The notes below the pieces were generated by a model that worked only from the letters and a program-made list of their open reading frames with translations, ran no database searches and was not told the origin of the DNA. A DNA stretch of 56,845 nt from Chlorobiota bacterium. Lineage in GTDB: Bacteria; Bacteroidota; Bacteroidia; Bacteroidales; B39-G9. The stretch covers positions 1 through 56,845 of the forward strand of contig JAADFW010000145.1 in NCBI GenBank assembly GCA_013152655.1, in the 5' to 3' direction. Numbering within the stretch: position 1 is the stretch's first letter; the number at the start of each line of letters is the position of its first letter. Position numbers and translations under genes: made by a program. This document shows, in pieces, positions 47,224 to 56,845 of this stretch.

Positions 47224-50200
47224 TTAAAAATTTAACTGAATACCTAATTGCATTCTTCTGGGTAAACTATACCGCTGTGGTGCATTCATTGCCATTGTAT
47301 AATAATTTCGATAAGCAGTTTCATCTATTTGATCTCCTATTATACTCTGATATCCGGAAAAATTTAAATATCCATCATCATCCGGATTACCGGTTGTTTC
47401 AAATACGTCACGAATGTTAATCGTATTCAGAAGGTTTGAAACATCGAGATAAACTGTGAGGTATCCGGATTTTTTATTTGCATCATCTCCTTTACCCCAA
47501 TTCAACATAATATCTTTATCAAGACGCATGTTAATAGTAGTTCTCCATGGTTTTGTCGAGCCATTTATTGAACCAATTAAATAATTGCTTTGTTGTTCTC
47601 TTTTGCTGTAAGGTGTTCCTGACCCTGAATTAACAATAAAATTGACACCTGTATTTGCCAGAATATCCATTCCAAACCATTTTGGCCCATTGTATGCTTT
47701 TCCATCACCAAAACGATAATCAGCAACTATAGTAATAGCATGGCGCTGATCAAAATTAAATGGCAATAAGGTTCTAAGGTTAGGTTGGTCTGTACGTAAT
47801 AAGTTTCGTGCCGTATTTGGGTCAGAGCCCGTACCATTTGCAAATTGTAAAGTATATGCAGCACGCAAACTAATATTTCCAGTCCTTCTTAAATCAAAAG
47901 TAATTGTTATTCCTTTAACTGTACCAAAATCAATATTTCCATAAGTAAAATACTTAATAGGATAAGCACCATTCATAACAATAACTTGTGTCATATTTCT
48001 CATCTCGCGATAAAAAGCTGAAAGTTTTAAAGAAGAAGAATTTGTAAGTTTTTGTTGAAAACCCAGTTCATAATCTATTGTTTTTTCAGGCTTTAAGTTT
48101 GGATTATTAATAAAGTTACTTCCTCTGGTATATATGAAAAGATAATCAATAGGGTTCATTATCACCTGATTTGTTGGCCTTTTAGATAAAACATCGTAAT
48201 GAGCAAAAAATAATGCCACATCTGATATTGGGAAAGAAAATGATATTCTCGGCATTACAGTTACCTGAGGTTCATAATCTTTAAAAGCCGAAGCATTTAA
48301 CGCTTGTCCGGGGTTTTCAAGATAAGGCGCAACATTTCCTGTAGCAGCATTAATTATTGATGGATCATTAATTTCAGCTCCGGTTGCATCATACCAAACC
48401 ATGTCATTTCGAAATCCTTTAATTTTCGTAGGGCTTTCTGAATTGTCAACATAAACAACATAGTCATCACCAATGTTCTCCGGAATTTTACCAAGGTAAT
48501 AAGCAGAATTAGGATCTTTTATTTGTCCTGCTGTTTTACTCTCGTATAACAAGAATGGGTCTTTAAGTACCATTTGATTGGCATCAAAGCGGTCAACCCT
48601 AAGGCCCACATTGAAAATTAAATCGTTAAAAGCAAATTTATCTTGAACATATGCAGCTACATAATTTGGCATAAATGGTGCTTTTTTACGACTATATCTA
48701 ACATTTCCAACTTCATCAGTAAAAGTTTCTGTGAAAAAATCTTCAAAACTCGGAGTCCCTTTTATTTTTTTTCCATGATGATCGTAACCATAATAATTTA
48801 CATAAGAATTACCACTATTAAATAATTCATCAGCGCTAAAATAATCAACAGAGAAATTAGAAACATCATAAGAGTCAATATCAATCCAGGTTGTACTTTC
48901 AAGGGTTTCACTTTCATCTAATTGTCCTGTTTCAATAAGGTGTTTTCTAAAACGAACATCGAACAAAGACTGTGCATTTCCATTATATAATCTATCATAA
49001 GAAATTGTATCCTGAAATACGCCGGCAGCATCATATACCGGATTAGGCTTACTATAGTCAAGCTCTAATATATGGTTATTCATTAAGTCTCTTGCTAACG
49101 TCCATAAACCTACCGGAGAAACTGAGTACCAACGATCCTCTCTTTGTTCAAATTCAAAGCCCACAGACAATTCATGGTTTTTTATATCAGCAGCTCCGGA
49201 TGCAGAAATTCTAAATTGTGTGTTATCCCATTTAAAGTAACCATCATACTGTTCGCCGGGGGCACTAAATAATTGGTAAATTGAAGGAGGGGCTTGTCCG
49301 TTAAGAATACCTCCTGCATTTTCAATATTTACAAAATTTGCATATTGTCCATAAAAGTTATTATCGTACAACTCATAATATCGTTTAGTGTACCATGCAA
49401 TTTCAGGATTTATATCAGAAGCTTCAAATTCAACCAAAGTATCCTTAAATCCATTATGCAATCTTCCGTAATAGGGCAATCCTGCATTTTGAGCAACGGT
49501 ATCGACTAAATAATTAATTGTATATGAATTAATCTTATGGGTTGTAAATTTCCCCACATAACCATATTGGAACAATCTGTCTTTATGGGTATCGTCTTGT
49601 TGTAATCCTAAATCTTTAGAATAGTCAGCTTGAATTGAATAATATACATTTTTTATTATAGAATTAGATTCTTCACTTGCATTTGAATTAAATTTTTGAG
49701 TAAATCGTAAAAAAGTTCGCCATGTTGTCCTAATTCGCTGAGGGTTATTTTCTGAATTAAATAAAGCATTTTGCCATCCTCTATTTCCGGCAGGGTCAAA
49801 GTTCATATTTCCTCTGCTAAATGTATAATCGTGCCTGTTTGAGTAATCAAGGTTTCCTCCAAGTGTAATATTTATATTTTTAGTTGGCTGAAAATCAAAT
49901 TTCGCTGCCATATTAACTCCGTATTTACCAACATTTTGTCGGTATTTTATTTTTTCGAATGCATCCTTTTGTAAATAATCAGCAGTTTGAGTAGTTACTA
50001 ATCCTGTACTAGAACCAATTATAGGATTTTGAACTATACTATCATACATATCATCCTTTACTTTCCAATTTCCAATTGCAGAAGGATTGTCATCCTTCAC
50101 ATACGTAAATTCTGTTGATATGAAAAATCCTGCTACTGGTTTTTTAACAATTTTAGTAGAATCATTATAATCAGGAACCTTTTTAGAAAACATTGGCCCG

Positions 50201-50961
50201 CTTAAATTAAAACCAAATAAATTATCGCTATACGGATCAAGCAAATGAGAAGTATAAACTTCCATACCGCCAAATAAAGTTTTAGATGGCCCTTTAGTAG
50301 TAATACTTACAATTCCTCCCGTTGCATCACCATATTTTGCTGCCAAACCTCCAGTAACCATTGTTACTTGCTCAATTGCAGCCTTAGGTATATTGTTACT
50401 ACCACGAACTTTTACACCATCAATGTAATAAACCGTTGCTTCTTCTCTTGCACCCCGAACACTCTTAATTTCACCATCTTCAGTATATACACCACCAACA
50501 GTAGAAGCAACCGATTCAGCTGATCGGCCAGACATTTTTGCAATTTCCTCAGAAGTTACAGTACCTCCGGTTTGGGTATTATCTTTATCAATAAGAGGTA
50601 CTTTATAACCTATAACCTTAACTTCTTCAATTTCTTGAGTTGAAGCTGTCATTTTCAGGTCAACAAAAGTAAACTTATCAGCTTTTATTACTACACCGGT
50701 CATTTCAAGGTGTGTATATCCAACAAAAGAAGCTTTTACCGTATATTTTCCGGCAGGAATAGGTTTAATAGTATAATTTCCATCAAAATCGGAAATTCCT
50801 CCCCCCATTTGATTTCCATTTAATTCAACTACAACATTAGCAAATGGAATTGGTTCTCCAGTAGCATCATCAGAAATTTTCCCTTTTAATGCTCCTGTTT
50901 GAGCAAATATACCAAGCGAAAATAATAATGCAAACGAAACAAGAAGTGTTTTTCGCAACAT
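47224..50961 (-). CDS. TonB-dependent receptor with N-terminal carboxypeptidase-regulatory-like domain
   Basis: Signal peptide; GKISDDATGEPIPFANVVV domain; plug (YYIDGVKVRGSNNIPKAAIEQVTMVTGGLAAKYGDATGGIVSITTK); C-terminal beta-barrel ending QLGIQLNF. Confidence 0.95.
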   Translation of the reverse strand: MLRKTLLVSFALLFSLGIFAQTGALKGKISDDATGEPIPFANVVVELNGNQMGGGISDFDGNYTIKPIPAGKYTVKASFVGYTHLEMTGVVIKADKFTFVDLKMTASTQEIEEVKVIGYKVPLIDKDNTQTGGTVTSEEIAKMSGRSAESVASTVGGVYTEDGEIKSVRGAREEATVYYIDGVKVRGSNNIPKAAIEQVTMVTGGLAAKYGDATGGIVSITTKGPSKTLFGGMEVYTSHLLDPYSDNLFGFNLSGPMFSKKVPDYNDSTKIVKKPVAGFFISTEFTYVKDDNPSAIGNWKVKDDMYDSIVQNPIIGSSTGLVTTQTADYLQKDAFEKIKYRQNVGKYGVNMAAKFDFQPTKNINITLGGNLDYSNRHDYTFSRGNMNFDPAGNRGWQNALFNSENNPQRIRTTWRTFLRFTQKFNSNASEESNSIIKNVYYSIQADYSKDLGLQQDDTHKDRLFQYGYVGKFTTHKINSYTINYLVDTVAQNAGLPYYGRLHNGFKDTLVEFEASDINPEIAWYTKRYYELYDNNFYGQYANFVNIENAGGILNGQAPPSIYQLFSAPGEQYDGYFKWDNTQFRISASGAADIKNHELSVGFEFEQREDRWYSVSPVGLWTLARDLMNNHILELDYSKPNPVYDAAGVFQDTISYDRLYNGNAQSLFDVRFRKHLIETGQLDESETLESTTWIDIDSYDVSNFSVDYFSADELFNSGNSYVNYYGYDHHGKKIKGTPSFEDFFTETFTDEVGNVRYSRKKAPFMPNYVAAYVQDKFAFNDLIFNVGLRVDRFDANQMVLKDPFLLYESKTAGQIKDPNSAYYLGKIPENIGDDYVVYVDNSESPTKIKGFRNDMVWYDATGAEINDPSIINAATGNVAPYLENPGQALNASAFKDYEPQVTVMPRISFSFPISDVALFFAHYDVLSKRPTNQVIMNPIDYLFIYTRGSNFINNPNLKPEKTIDYELGFQQKLTNSSSLKLSAFYREMRNMTQVIVMNGAYPIKYFTYGNIDFGTVKGITITFDLRRTGNISLRAAYTLQFANGTGSDPNTARNLLRTDQPNLRTLLPFNFDQRHAITIVADYRFGDGKAYNGPKWFGMDILANTGVNFIVNSGSGTPYSKREQQSNYLIGSINGSTKPWRTTINMRLDKDIMLNWGKGDDANKKSGYLTVYLDVSNLLNTINIRDVFETTGNPDDDGYLNFSGYQSIIGDQIDETAYRNYYTMAMNAPQRYSLPRRMQLGIQLNF

Positions 50962-51070
50962 AGTCTTATTATTATTTAGATAGATCGTATTTTTAAAAAG
51001 TTGTAAATATATGTAATATGATACAATATTGCCAAATTTTACACGTTAAAATATATTTTTTAAGCCTAAT

Positions 51071-51457
51071 TTAGAATTGTTTTCTGTTTATAATCTCAGA
51101 GTATATTATTGCATTTTTTAAATCAAATTCAATTCCTGCGTCCTCTTCGTTTAAAATAATATCAAAATCTTTTATTGGTGTTTTATCAGGTATTACATCT
51201 TCTCCTTCAATAAAAACAGGCTCGGTTTTTTTTGTTTCTATTTCTACTTTTTCTTCATACTCAGTTGTTGGTTCAGGGGTATTTTCAACCATATTTGAAA
51301 TACCTGACTGAAGAACATCCATGAAATTAAACGGTTTTTTTTGTTCACTACTTCCTGTAATATTTTGTGTTGGTTTTTTCTTCTTTTTAAGAGCTGAAGC
51401 GATGATTATTATGGCACTTATTACAATATATAAAATGCTTTCCCAATTTTTATCCAT
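51071..51457 (-). CDS. Hypothetical single-TM protein with acidic tail
   Basis: N-terminal TM helix, Lys cluster, C-terminal FDLKNAIIYSEIINRK. Confidence 0.6.
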   Translation of the reverse strand: MDKNWESILYIVISAIIIIASALKKKKKPTQNITGSSEQKKPFNFMDVLQSGISNMVENTPEPTTEYEEKVEIETKKTEPVFIEGEDVIPDKTPIKDFDIILNEEDAGIEFDLKNAIIYSEIINRKQF

Positions 51458-51498
51458 AGCTTAATATTATAAATGTTTTGAAAAGTAAAAATACAATT

Positions 51499-52017
51499 TT
51501 AATTATTGTTATTATCAATGATATAACTTTTTCTTCTTTTATTAATTCTATTAGTATTGTTAAAGACTCCTTCAATTTTACTAAATCCTTTTTTAAATTG
51601 AATTTTTGATTGTATTACCGTGCTTTTAATTTTCAACTTCATATACTTATAAATTCTTTGATGTAAATATTCTGTCGGTTTGTTCTGATTAATTCTTTTT
51701 GCCGATTTTTGCAAATTCTTCATTCTTTTTCGTGTAGCTTTAGTCTGAATTTTTTTTATTTTTTTTCTATTAGCCTTCCTGTCTGCTCTTTGTTGTTTTT
51801 TTATTGCTTTATACTCTTTATGTTCTTTTTTCAACTGCGAAAGGTTATTTAACTTATATGCTAATCCTATTTTCCCACTTTTTTTTATTTTACCATTATC
51901 AATAGAATATTTTTGACTATACAAAGCATTATAATTGAATAGTAAAAACGATATTAAAAATACTAATTTTACAATTTGTATATTTATAATAAGTAATATT
52001 GTATGAAAAGAATTCAT
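51499..52017 (-). CDS. Hypothetical exported, very basic protein
   Basis: N-terminal hydrophobic segment ending NALYSQ followed by a Lys/Arg-rich region. Confidence 0.55.
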   Translation of the reverse strand: MNSFHTILLIINIQIVKLVFLISFLLFNYNALYSQKYSIDNGKIKKSGKIGLAYKLNNLSQLKKEHKEYKAIKKQQRADRKANRKKIKKIQTKATRKRMKNLQKSAKRINQNKPTEYLHQRIYKYMKLKIKSTVIQSKIQFKKGFSKIEGVFNNTNRINKRRKSYIIDNNNN

Positions 52018-52440
52018 TTATCAAAAATACTGATTTTTTCAGCATCTTTTTTTTTATTGTTTATTCACAGTTTTTGTGTTAAAAAAGAAGAAAAACTCCC
52101 TTTTGCATACATCAATTACAGTTTTTATTTAACCGATCCGGCATTTTTTAATCTCAATTCTATTGGTGGGTATGCTGTAATTAAAAATGAAGGTATTAAT
52201 GGAGTAATTGTTTACAGAAAAAGTTTAGATGAAATAATGGCTTATGATGGAAATTGCACTTACCAGCCATCTGCCCGTTGCGGGGTTAAATTAAGTACCG
52301 ACCAAATAAGTGCAACTGATTCTTGTTGCGGCTCAGTTTTTCAATTATACGATGGGTTTCCTACAAAAGGCCCTGCCACACTGCCTTTATACGAATATAA
52401 AGTTACTGTTGAAAATGAAAGAGTTACAATTACAAATTAA
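52003..52440 (+). CDS. Rieske-like lipoprotein lacking canonical ligands
   Basis: Lipobox-like (FIHSFC); YDGNCTYQPSARCGV … DSCCGSVFQLYDGFPTKGPATLPLYEYKV matches Rieske layout. Confidence 0.6.
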   Translation: MKRIHLSKILIFSASFFLLFIHSFCVKKEEKLPFAYINYSFYLTDPAFFNLNSIGGYAVIKNEGINGVIVYRKSLDEIMAYDGNCTYQPSARCGVKLSTDQISATDSCCGSVFQLYDGFPTKGPATLPLYEYKVTVENERVTITN

Positions 52441-52444
52441 TAGT

Positions 52445-52474
52445 AAAAGGCAGATAGTTATCTATCTGCCTTTT
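52445..52474. terminator. Bidirectional intrinsic terminator between convergent genes
   Basis: Perfect 13-bp stem AAAAGGCAGATAG-ttat-CTATCTGCCTTTT. Confidence 0.92.
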
Positions 52475-52496
52475 ATTTTACAAAGATTATATTTAA

Positions 52497-53915
52497 CTAA
52501 TATCTATAATGCTCGGGCTTATATGGGCCATTAAGAGGAACGCCTAAATATTCAGCTTGTTCTTTAGTTAATTTAGTAAGATTAACGCCTATATGAGGCA
52601 AATGTAATCTTGCAACTTCTTCATCAAGATATTTAGGTAATCGGTAAACAGCTATTTTATAATTTTTTTGCCACAAATCAATTTGGGCCAAAGTTTGATT
52701 TGTAAATGAATTACTCATTACAAATGAAGGATGTCCTGTTGCACACCCAAGGTTAACCAATCTGCCTTCAGCTAAAAGAATAATTGAATGGCCATCAGGA
52801 AAATAATATTGGTCAACCTGAGGCTTAATATTAACTTTTTTAATTCCTTTCCAATTTTCAAGTTCTGAAACCTGAATCTCGTTATCAAAATGTCCGATAT
52901 TACAAACAATAGCCTGATCGTTCATTTTTGACATTTGTTCAGCAGTAATAACATCTTTATTACCAGTTGTTGTAACAAAAATATTACCTTCAGTTAAAGC
53001 GTCTTCCAAAGTTGTAACTTCAAAACCTTCCATAGCAGCTTGTAATGCGCAAATAGGGTCTATTTCAGTAACAATTACCCTGGCTCCGTAACTCCTCATT
53101 GATTTTGCACTCCCTTTTCCAACATCGCCATAGCCACATATAACAATTACTTTTCCGGCAAGCATTATATCTGTAGCTCTTTTAATTCCGTCAGCCAGAG
53201 ACTCGCGACAACCGTACAGGTTATCAAATTTTGATTTAGTAACAGAATCATTTACATTAATTGCAGGAAACAACAATTTTCCTTCGCTTAACATTTGATA
53301 TAGCCTATGAACTCCGGTAGTTGTTTCTTCAGAAACACCTTTTATTCTTTCTGCTACTCTATGCCATGTTTTGTTATCTTTTTCAAATATTTTTTTAAGT
53401 CTGATAAGAAGTTCTTGTTCATCCAGTGCTTCAACTTTTTCATTTAATAGTTCAGGATTATTTTCAGCATCAAAACCCATATGTATCATAAGGGTAGCAT
53501 CGCCACCGTCATCAACAATTATATCAGGCCCATTCCCGTCCGGAAAAATTAATGCTTGTTCAGTACACCACCAATATTCTTCAAGTGTTTCGCCTTTCCA
53601 GGCAAAAACCGGAATTCCTCTTTCAGCAATTGCTGCGGCTGCATGATCCTGAGTTGAAAAAATATTACAACTAGCCCATCTCACATCAGCTCCTAAATCA
53701 ACTAAAGTTTCAATTAGTACAGCTGTTTGAATAGTCATGTGTAATGATCCGGTAATTCTGGCTCCTTTAAGCGGTTCTTGTCCTTTGTGTTTTTCTCTTA
53801 ATGCCATTAAGCCCGGCATTTCATTCTCTGCCAATTCAATTTCTTTTCTTCCCCATTCAGCTAATTTTAAATCTTTAACTTTATAGGGTAATCTTTCTAC
53901 TATTGTTCGTTCCAT
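52497..53915 (-). CDS. ahcY: Adenosylhomocysteinase
   Basis: [63 protein letters not shown]-terminal PYKPEHYRY. Confidence 0.98.
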   Translation of the reverse strand: MERTIVERLPYKVKDLKLAEWGRKEIELAENEMPGLMALREKHKGQEPLKGARITGSLHMTIQTAVLIETLVDLGADVRWASCNIFSTQDHAAAAIAERGIPVFAWKGETLEEYWWCTEQALIFPDGNGPDIIVDDGGDATLMIHMGFDAENNPELLNEKVEALDEQELLIRLKKIFEKDNKTWHRVAERIKGVSEETTTGVHRLYQMLSEGKLLFPAINVNDSVTKSKFDNLYGCRESLADGIKRATDIMLAGKVIVICGYGDVGKGSAKSMRSYGARVIVTEIDPICALQAAMEGFEVTTLEDALTEGNIFVTTTGNKDVITAEQMSKMNDQAIVCNIGHFDNEIQVSELENWKGIKKVNIKPQVDQYYFPDGHSIILLAEGRLVNLGCATGHPSFVMSNSFTNQTLAQIDLWQKNYKIAVYRLPKYLDEEVARLHLPHIGVNLTKLTKEQAEYLGVPLNGPYKPEHYRY

Positions 53916-53939
53916 AATTTATAATAAGTATTTAAATAT

Positions 53940-54989
53940 TTATAAAATTAACATTGCATCGCCATAAGTACCAAATCTATATTTTTCTTTTATGGCAACA
54001 TTGTATGCTTCAAATAACAAGTCGTATTCTGCAAAAGCAGCAACCATCATTAATAAAGTAGTTAACGGCAAATGAAAATTAGAAATCATTCTGGTAGCCA
54101 CATTAAATTCATATGGAGGAAAAATAAATTTATTTGTCCATCCGTCAAATGGTTTTAAATAGCCTAATGTAGAAACCGAGCTTTCTAATGTTCTCATAAC
54201 CGTTGTTCCAACAGCACATATTTCTCTTTTTTGGTCTTTTGCTTTATTTACAATATCAACAGCATCCTGTCCAATAAAAATTTGTTCAGAATCCATTTTG
54301 TGCTTAGTAAGATCTTCTACCTCAACATTTCTAAAATTGCCTAATCCTACATGTAAGGTTATTTCTGCAAAATTTATCCCTTTAATTTCCAATCTTTTTA
54401 ACAATTCCCTGCTATAATGCATACCAGCAGTAGGAGCAGCTACTGCTCCTTCATATTTTGCATAAATAGTTTGGTATCGTTCTTTATCTTCAGGAATAAC
54501 ATCTCGTTTTATAAATTTAGGCAATGGAGTTTCACCCAGATCATACAAGGTTTTTTTAAATTCATCGTACGAACCATCATATAAAAAACGAAGTGTTCTG
54601 CCTCGGGAAGTTGTATTGTCAATTACCTCAGCAACAAGCATGTCGTCTTTACCAAAATAAAGTTTATTCCCTATTCTAATTTTTCTGGCCGGATCAACTA
54701 AAACATCCCATAACCGTTGTTCCTTATTTAATTCTCTTAATAAAAACACCTCAATGCGTGCCCCTGTTTTTTCTTTATTGCCATATAATCTTGCAGGAAA
54801 AACTTTAGTATTATTAAAAACCATAACATCACTATCGTCAAAGTAATTTATTACTTCTTTAAATATTTTATGATCAATTTTCCCTGTCTTTTTATCAACA
54901 ATCATTAATCTTGATTCATCTCTGTTTTCAGAAGGATGAAGTGCAATTAATTCTTCCGGTAGATTAAACCTAAACTTTGATAATTTCAT
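53940..54989 (-). CDS. queA: S-adenosylmethionine:tRNA ribosyltransferase-isomerase
   Basis: [68 protein letters not shown]. Confidence 0.98.
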   Translation of the reverse strand: MKLSKFRFNLPEELIALHPSENRDESRLMIVDKKTGKIDHKIFKEVINYFDDSDVMVFNNTKVFPARLYGNKEKTGARIEVFLLRELNKEQRLWDVLVDPARKIRIGNKLYFGKDDMLVAEVIDNTTSRGRTLRFLYDGSYDEFKKTLYDLGETPLPKFIKRDVIPEDKERYQTIYAKYEGAVAAPTAGMHYSRELLKRLEIKGINFAEITLHVGLGNFRNVEVEDLTKHKMDSEQIFIGQDAVDIVNKAKDQKREICAVGTTVMRTLESSVSTLGYLKPFDGWTNKFIFPPYEFNVATRMISNFHLPLTTLLMMVAAFAEYDLLFEAYNVAIKEKYRFGTYGDAMLIL

Positions 54990-55043
54990 GTTTTATTAAT
55001 TATATAATTTAAGTGATTTGATTACTTCGTATTCTTACTAGTT

Positions 55044-55733
55044 TTAATTATTTATTATTGTTTCAAATTGTGAAATAGTGAATGTATTTTCAATTTTAAA
55101 TTCTCCAACAGAAGTACGTTCTAATTTTGTTAAATGAGCACCACTTTTTAAAGAGAACCCAATATCGCGAATTAATGACCTTACATACATTCCTTTACTA
55201 CATTTTATTAAAAGAGTTACAAAAGGTAAATTAATATTTAATATTTCAATGCTTTTTATTTCAACCAAGCTTGGTTTAAGTTCAATGTTTTCGCCTTTTC
55301 GAGCATACTCATATGCTCTAACTCCATTTATTTTTTTTGCAGAAAATATAGGAGGAATTTGATTGATTTTTCCTATAAATTTATTTTTTAAAATATTTAA
55401 AAGTTCTTTCTCGTTTATATGATTATAAGGATAAGTTTTATCTACTTCTGTTTCTAAATCAAATGAAGGTGTTGTAGCACCAAATTTTATTTCTGCAATA
55501 TATTCTTTGTCATAGTTTGTAAAATCCTGTATTTTTTTTGTTGCTTTACCGGTACAAACGATCATTAATCCAGTAGCAAGAGGATCAAGCGTTCCGGCAT
55601 GGCCAACTTTTATTTTTTTTATATTATACCGCTTTTTTATCAAATATCTAATTTTATTTACTACATCAAACGATGTCCACTCGAATGGTTTATTTATTAA
55701 TAATACTTCACCATTTTTAAAGTCAAATTCCAT
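55044..55733 (-). CDS. truB: tRNA pseudouridine synthase B
   Basis: LLINKPFEWTSFDVVNKIR, KVGHAGTLDPLATGLMIVCTGKATK, SKGMYVRSLIRDIG. Confidence 0.98.
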   Translation of the reverse strand: MEFDFKNGEVLLINKPFEWTSFDVVNKIRYLIKKRYNIKKIKVGHAGTLDPLATGLMIVCTGKATKKIQDFTNYDKEYIAEIKFGATTPSFDLETEVDKTYPYNHINEKELLNILKNKFIGKINQIPPIFSAKKINGVRAYEYARKGENIELKPSLVEIKSIEILNINLPFVTLLIKCSKGMYVRSLIRDIGFSLKSGAHLTKLERTSVGEFKIENTFTISQFETIINN

Positions 55734-56512
55734 TAACTTACCGTTAAATCATATCCAAAGAATATAAAAATTAGAATCAACAATCCAATTGCAATTCTAT
55801 AATAACCAAACCATTTAAACCCATATTTTGTAAGAAATGCTATAAAGTATTTAATAGCAAACAGTGCAACAACAAAAGCAACTAAATTGCCAACTATAAG
55901 CATTACTATATTATGGTTTGTAATAGCCTCATGGTTTTTAAAAAGTTTGTACCCGGCAGCAGCAAACATAGTAGGAACTGCAAGAAAAAAAGAGAATTCA
56001 GCAGCAGTTTTTCTTGATAATTTTTGTGTCATTCCTCCAACAATTGTTGCAGCAGAACGAGAGACACCGGGAATCATAGCAATTGTTTGAAAAAATCCAA
56101 TTTTCAATGCTGTCTTATATGTTATTTCCTGATTTTTAGAAGGCTTATTATACCATTTGTCAACAAAAATTAAAATAACGCCTCCAACAATTAACATTGA
56201 AGCTACAACATAAATATTTTCTAACAAATCATCAATAAAATCGCTTAAAAGCAATCCTATTACAGCTGCCGGCAAAAAAGCAACAAAAAGTTTATAATAA
56301 AAAGTCATTGTTTGAAAAAACCTTTTCCAATATAATATTACTACAGAAAGAATTGCACCAAATTGAATATTGATAATAAAAGCTTGAATAAAATCATTGC
56401 TCTTCATTCCCAATATTCCTTCAGTAATAATCATGTGTCCGGTAGAAGAAATAGGTAAAAACTCTGTAATACCTTCAACAATTGCAATAATTATTGCTTG
56501 AAACCAATTCAT
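55733..56512 (-). CDS. uppP: Undecaprenyl-diphosphatase
   Basis: [44 protein letters not shown]; start at 56512 preferred over 56572. Confidence 0.97.
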   Translation of the reverse strand: MNWFQAIIIAIVEGITEFLPISSTGHMIITEGILGMKSNDFIQAFIINIQFGAILSVVILYWKRFFQTMTFYYKLFVAFLPAAVIGLLLSDFIDDLLENIYVVASMLIVGGVILIFVDKWYNKPSKNQEITYKTALKIGFFQTIAMIPGVSRSAATIVGGMTQKLSRKTAAEFSFFLAVPTMFAAAGYKLFKNHEAITNHNIVMLIVGNLVAFVVALFAIKYFIAFLTKYGFKWFGYYRIAIGLLILIFIFFGYDLTVS

Positions 56513-56541
56513 AGAAAGAAAAAAATAAATGATAAATATTA

Positions 56542-56793
56542 TTAGTTTTTTGGCCTTTTCATTATTGCCCATATTTCAAATAAAAACCCAAACAAAACAA
56601 CAATGGGTGCAATTGTAATTCTTCTGAAACTAAAAATTTCAGGATTAAACACATCAGGACTATCAGATTTACCACCAATCATAAGCATAAAACCTATTAT
56701 TACTATAACAAATCCTATTAACAGAAAAATATAATTTTCTTTTGCTATGGCAAAATCATGTTTATTTAATTTTTCAGATTTTTTGTCCATCAT
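56542..56793 (-). CDS. DUF3098 family membrane protein
   Basis: Two TM helices, [57 protein letters not shown]. Confidence 0.9.
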   Translation of the reverse strand: MMDKKSEKLNKHDFAIAKENYIFLLIGFVIVIIGFMLMIGGKSDSPDVFNPEIFSFRRITIAPIVVLFGFLFEIWAIMKRPKN

Positions 56794-56845
56794 TCTTTTA
56801 TTTTCAAATAATTAATAATATAATTTATCTAATTTAATACTTAAG

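Noticed and set aside
1-56845. Search for CRISPR arrays, tRNAs, rRNAs, transposases, phage genes
   Set aside because: No regularly spaced repeats, tRNA-like cloverleafs, or mobile-element proteins seen by eye; a tRNAscan/Infernal run would be decisive

Overview
AT-rich, densely coded chromosomal segment with the gene content and signals of a Bacteroidota (Bacteroidetes) genome: TTTG-N18/19-TAnnTTTG promoters, alternative complex III, T9SS-type C-terminal domain, PorV/PorQ family, TonB-dependent receptor. I recognise about 50 genes. Blocks: (i) def, TPR lipoprotein, comEC, trkA/trkH, acylphosphatase; (ii) an alternative complex III (act) operon in the order A-B-C-D-F-E, then a fused ResB/CcsA cytochrome c synthase and an orphan SiaC/DUF1987 gene; (iii) cyclophilin, DUF4956, folA-thyA-nupC, bifunctional nuclease; (iv) a divergent etfBA / marR-fadN-fadA-acyl-CoA dehydrogenase-DUF4442-acyl-CoA ligase module with two inverted repeats in the shared control region; (v) rplU-rpmA, serS, ruvC, HIT, greA; (vi) a TonB-dependent receptor / 1391-aa secreted protein / PorV-like triad; (vii) ahcY, queA, truB, uppP, DUF3098. 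I found no rRNA, tRNA, CRISPR, prophage or transposon. Nothing is convincingly a wholly new system. The best candidates for a second look are the receptor/giant secreted protein/PorV triad, the palindromes in the beta-oxidation divergon, a Rieske-like lipoprotein that has lost the canonical ligands, a seven-CxxCH ActA, and a remnant or micro-peptide gene upstream of rplU. All family names come from reading motifs by eye; no database search was run.
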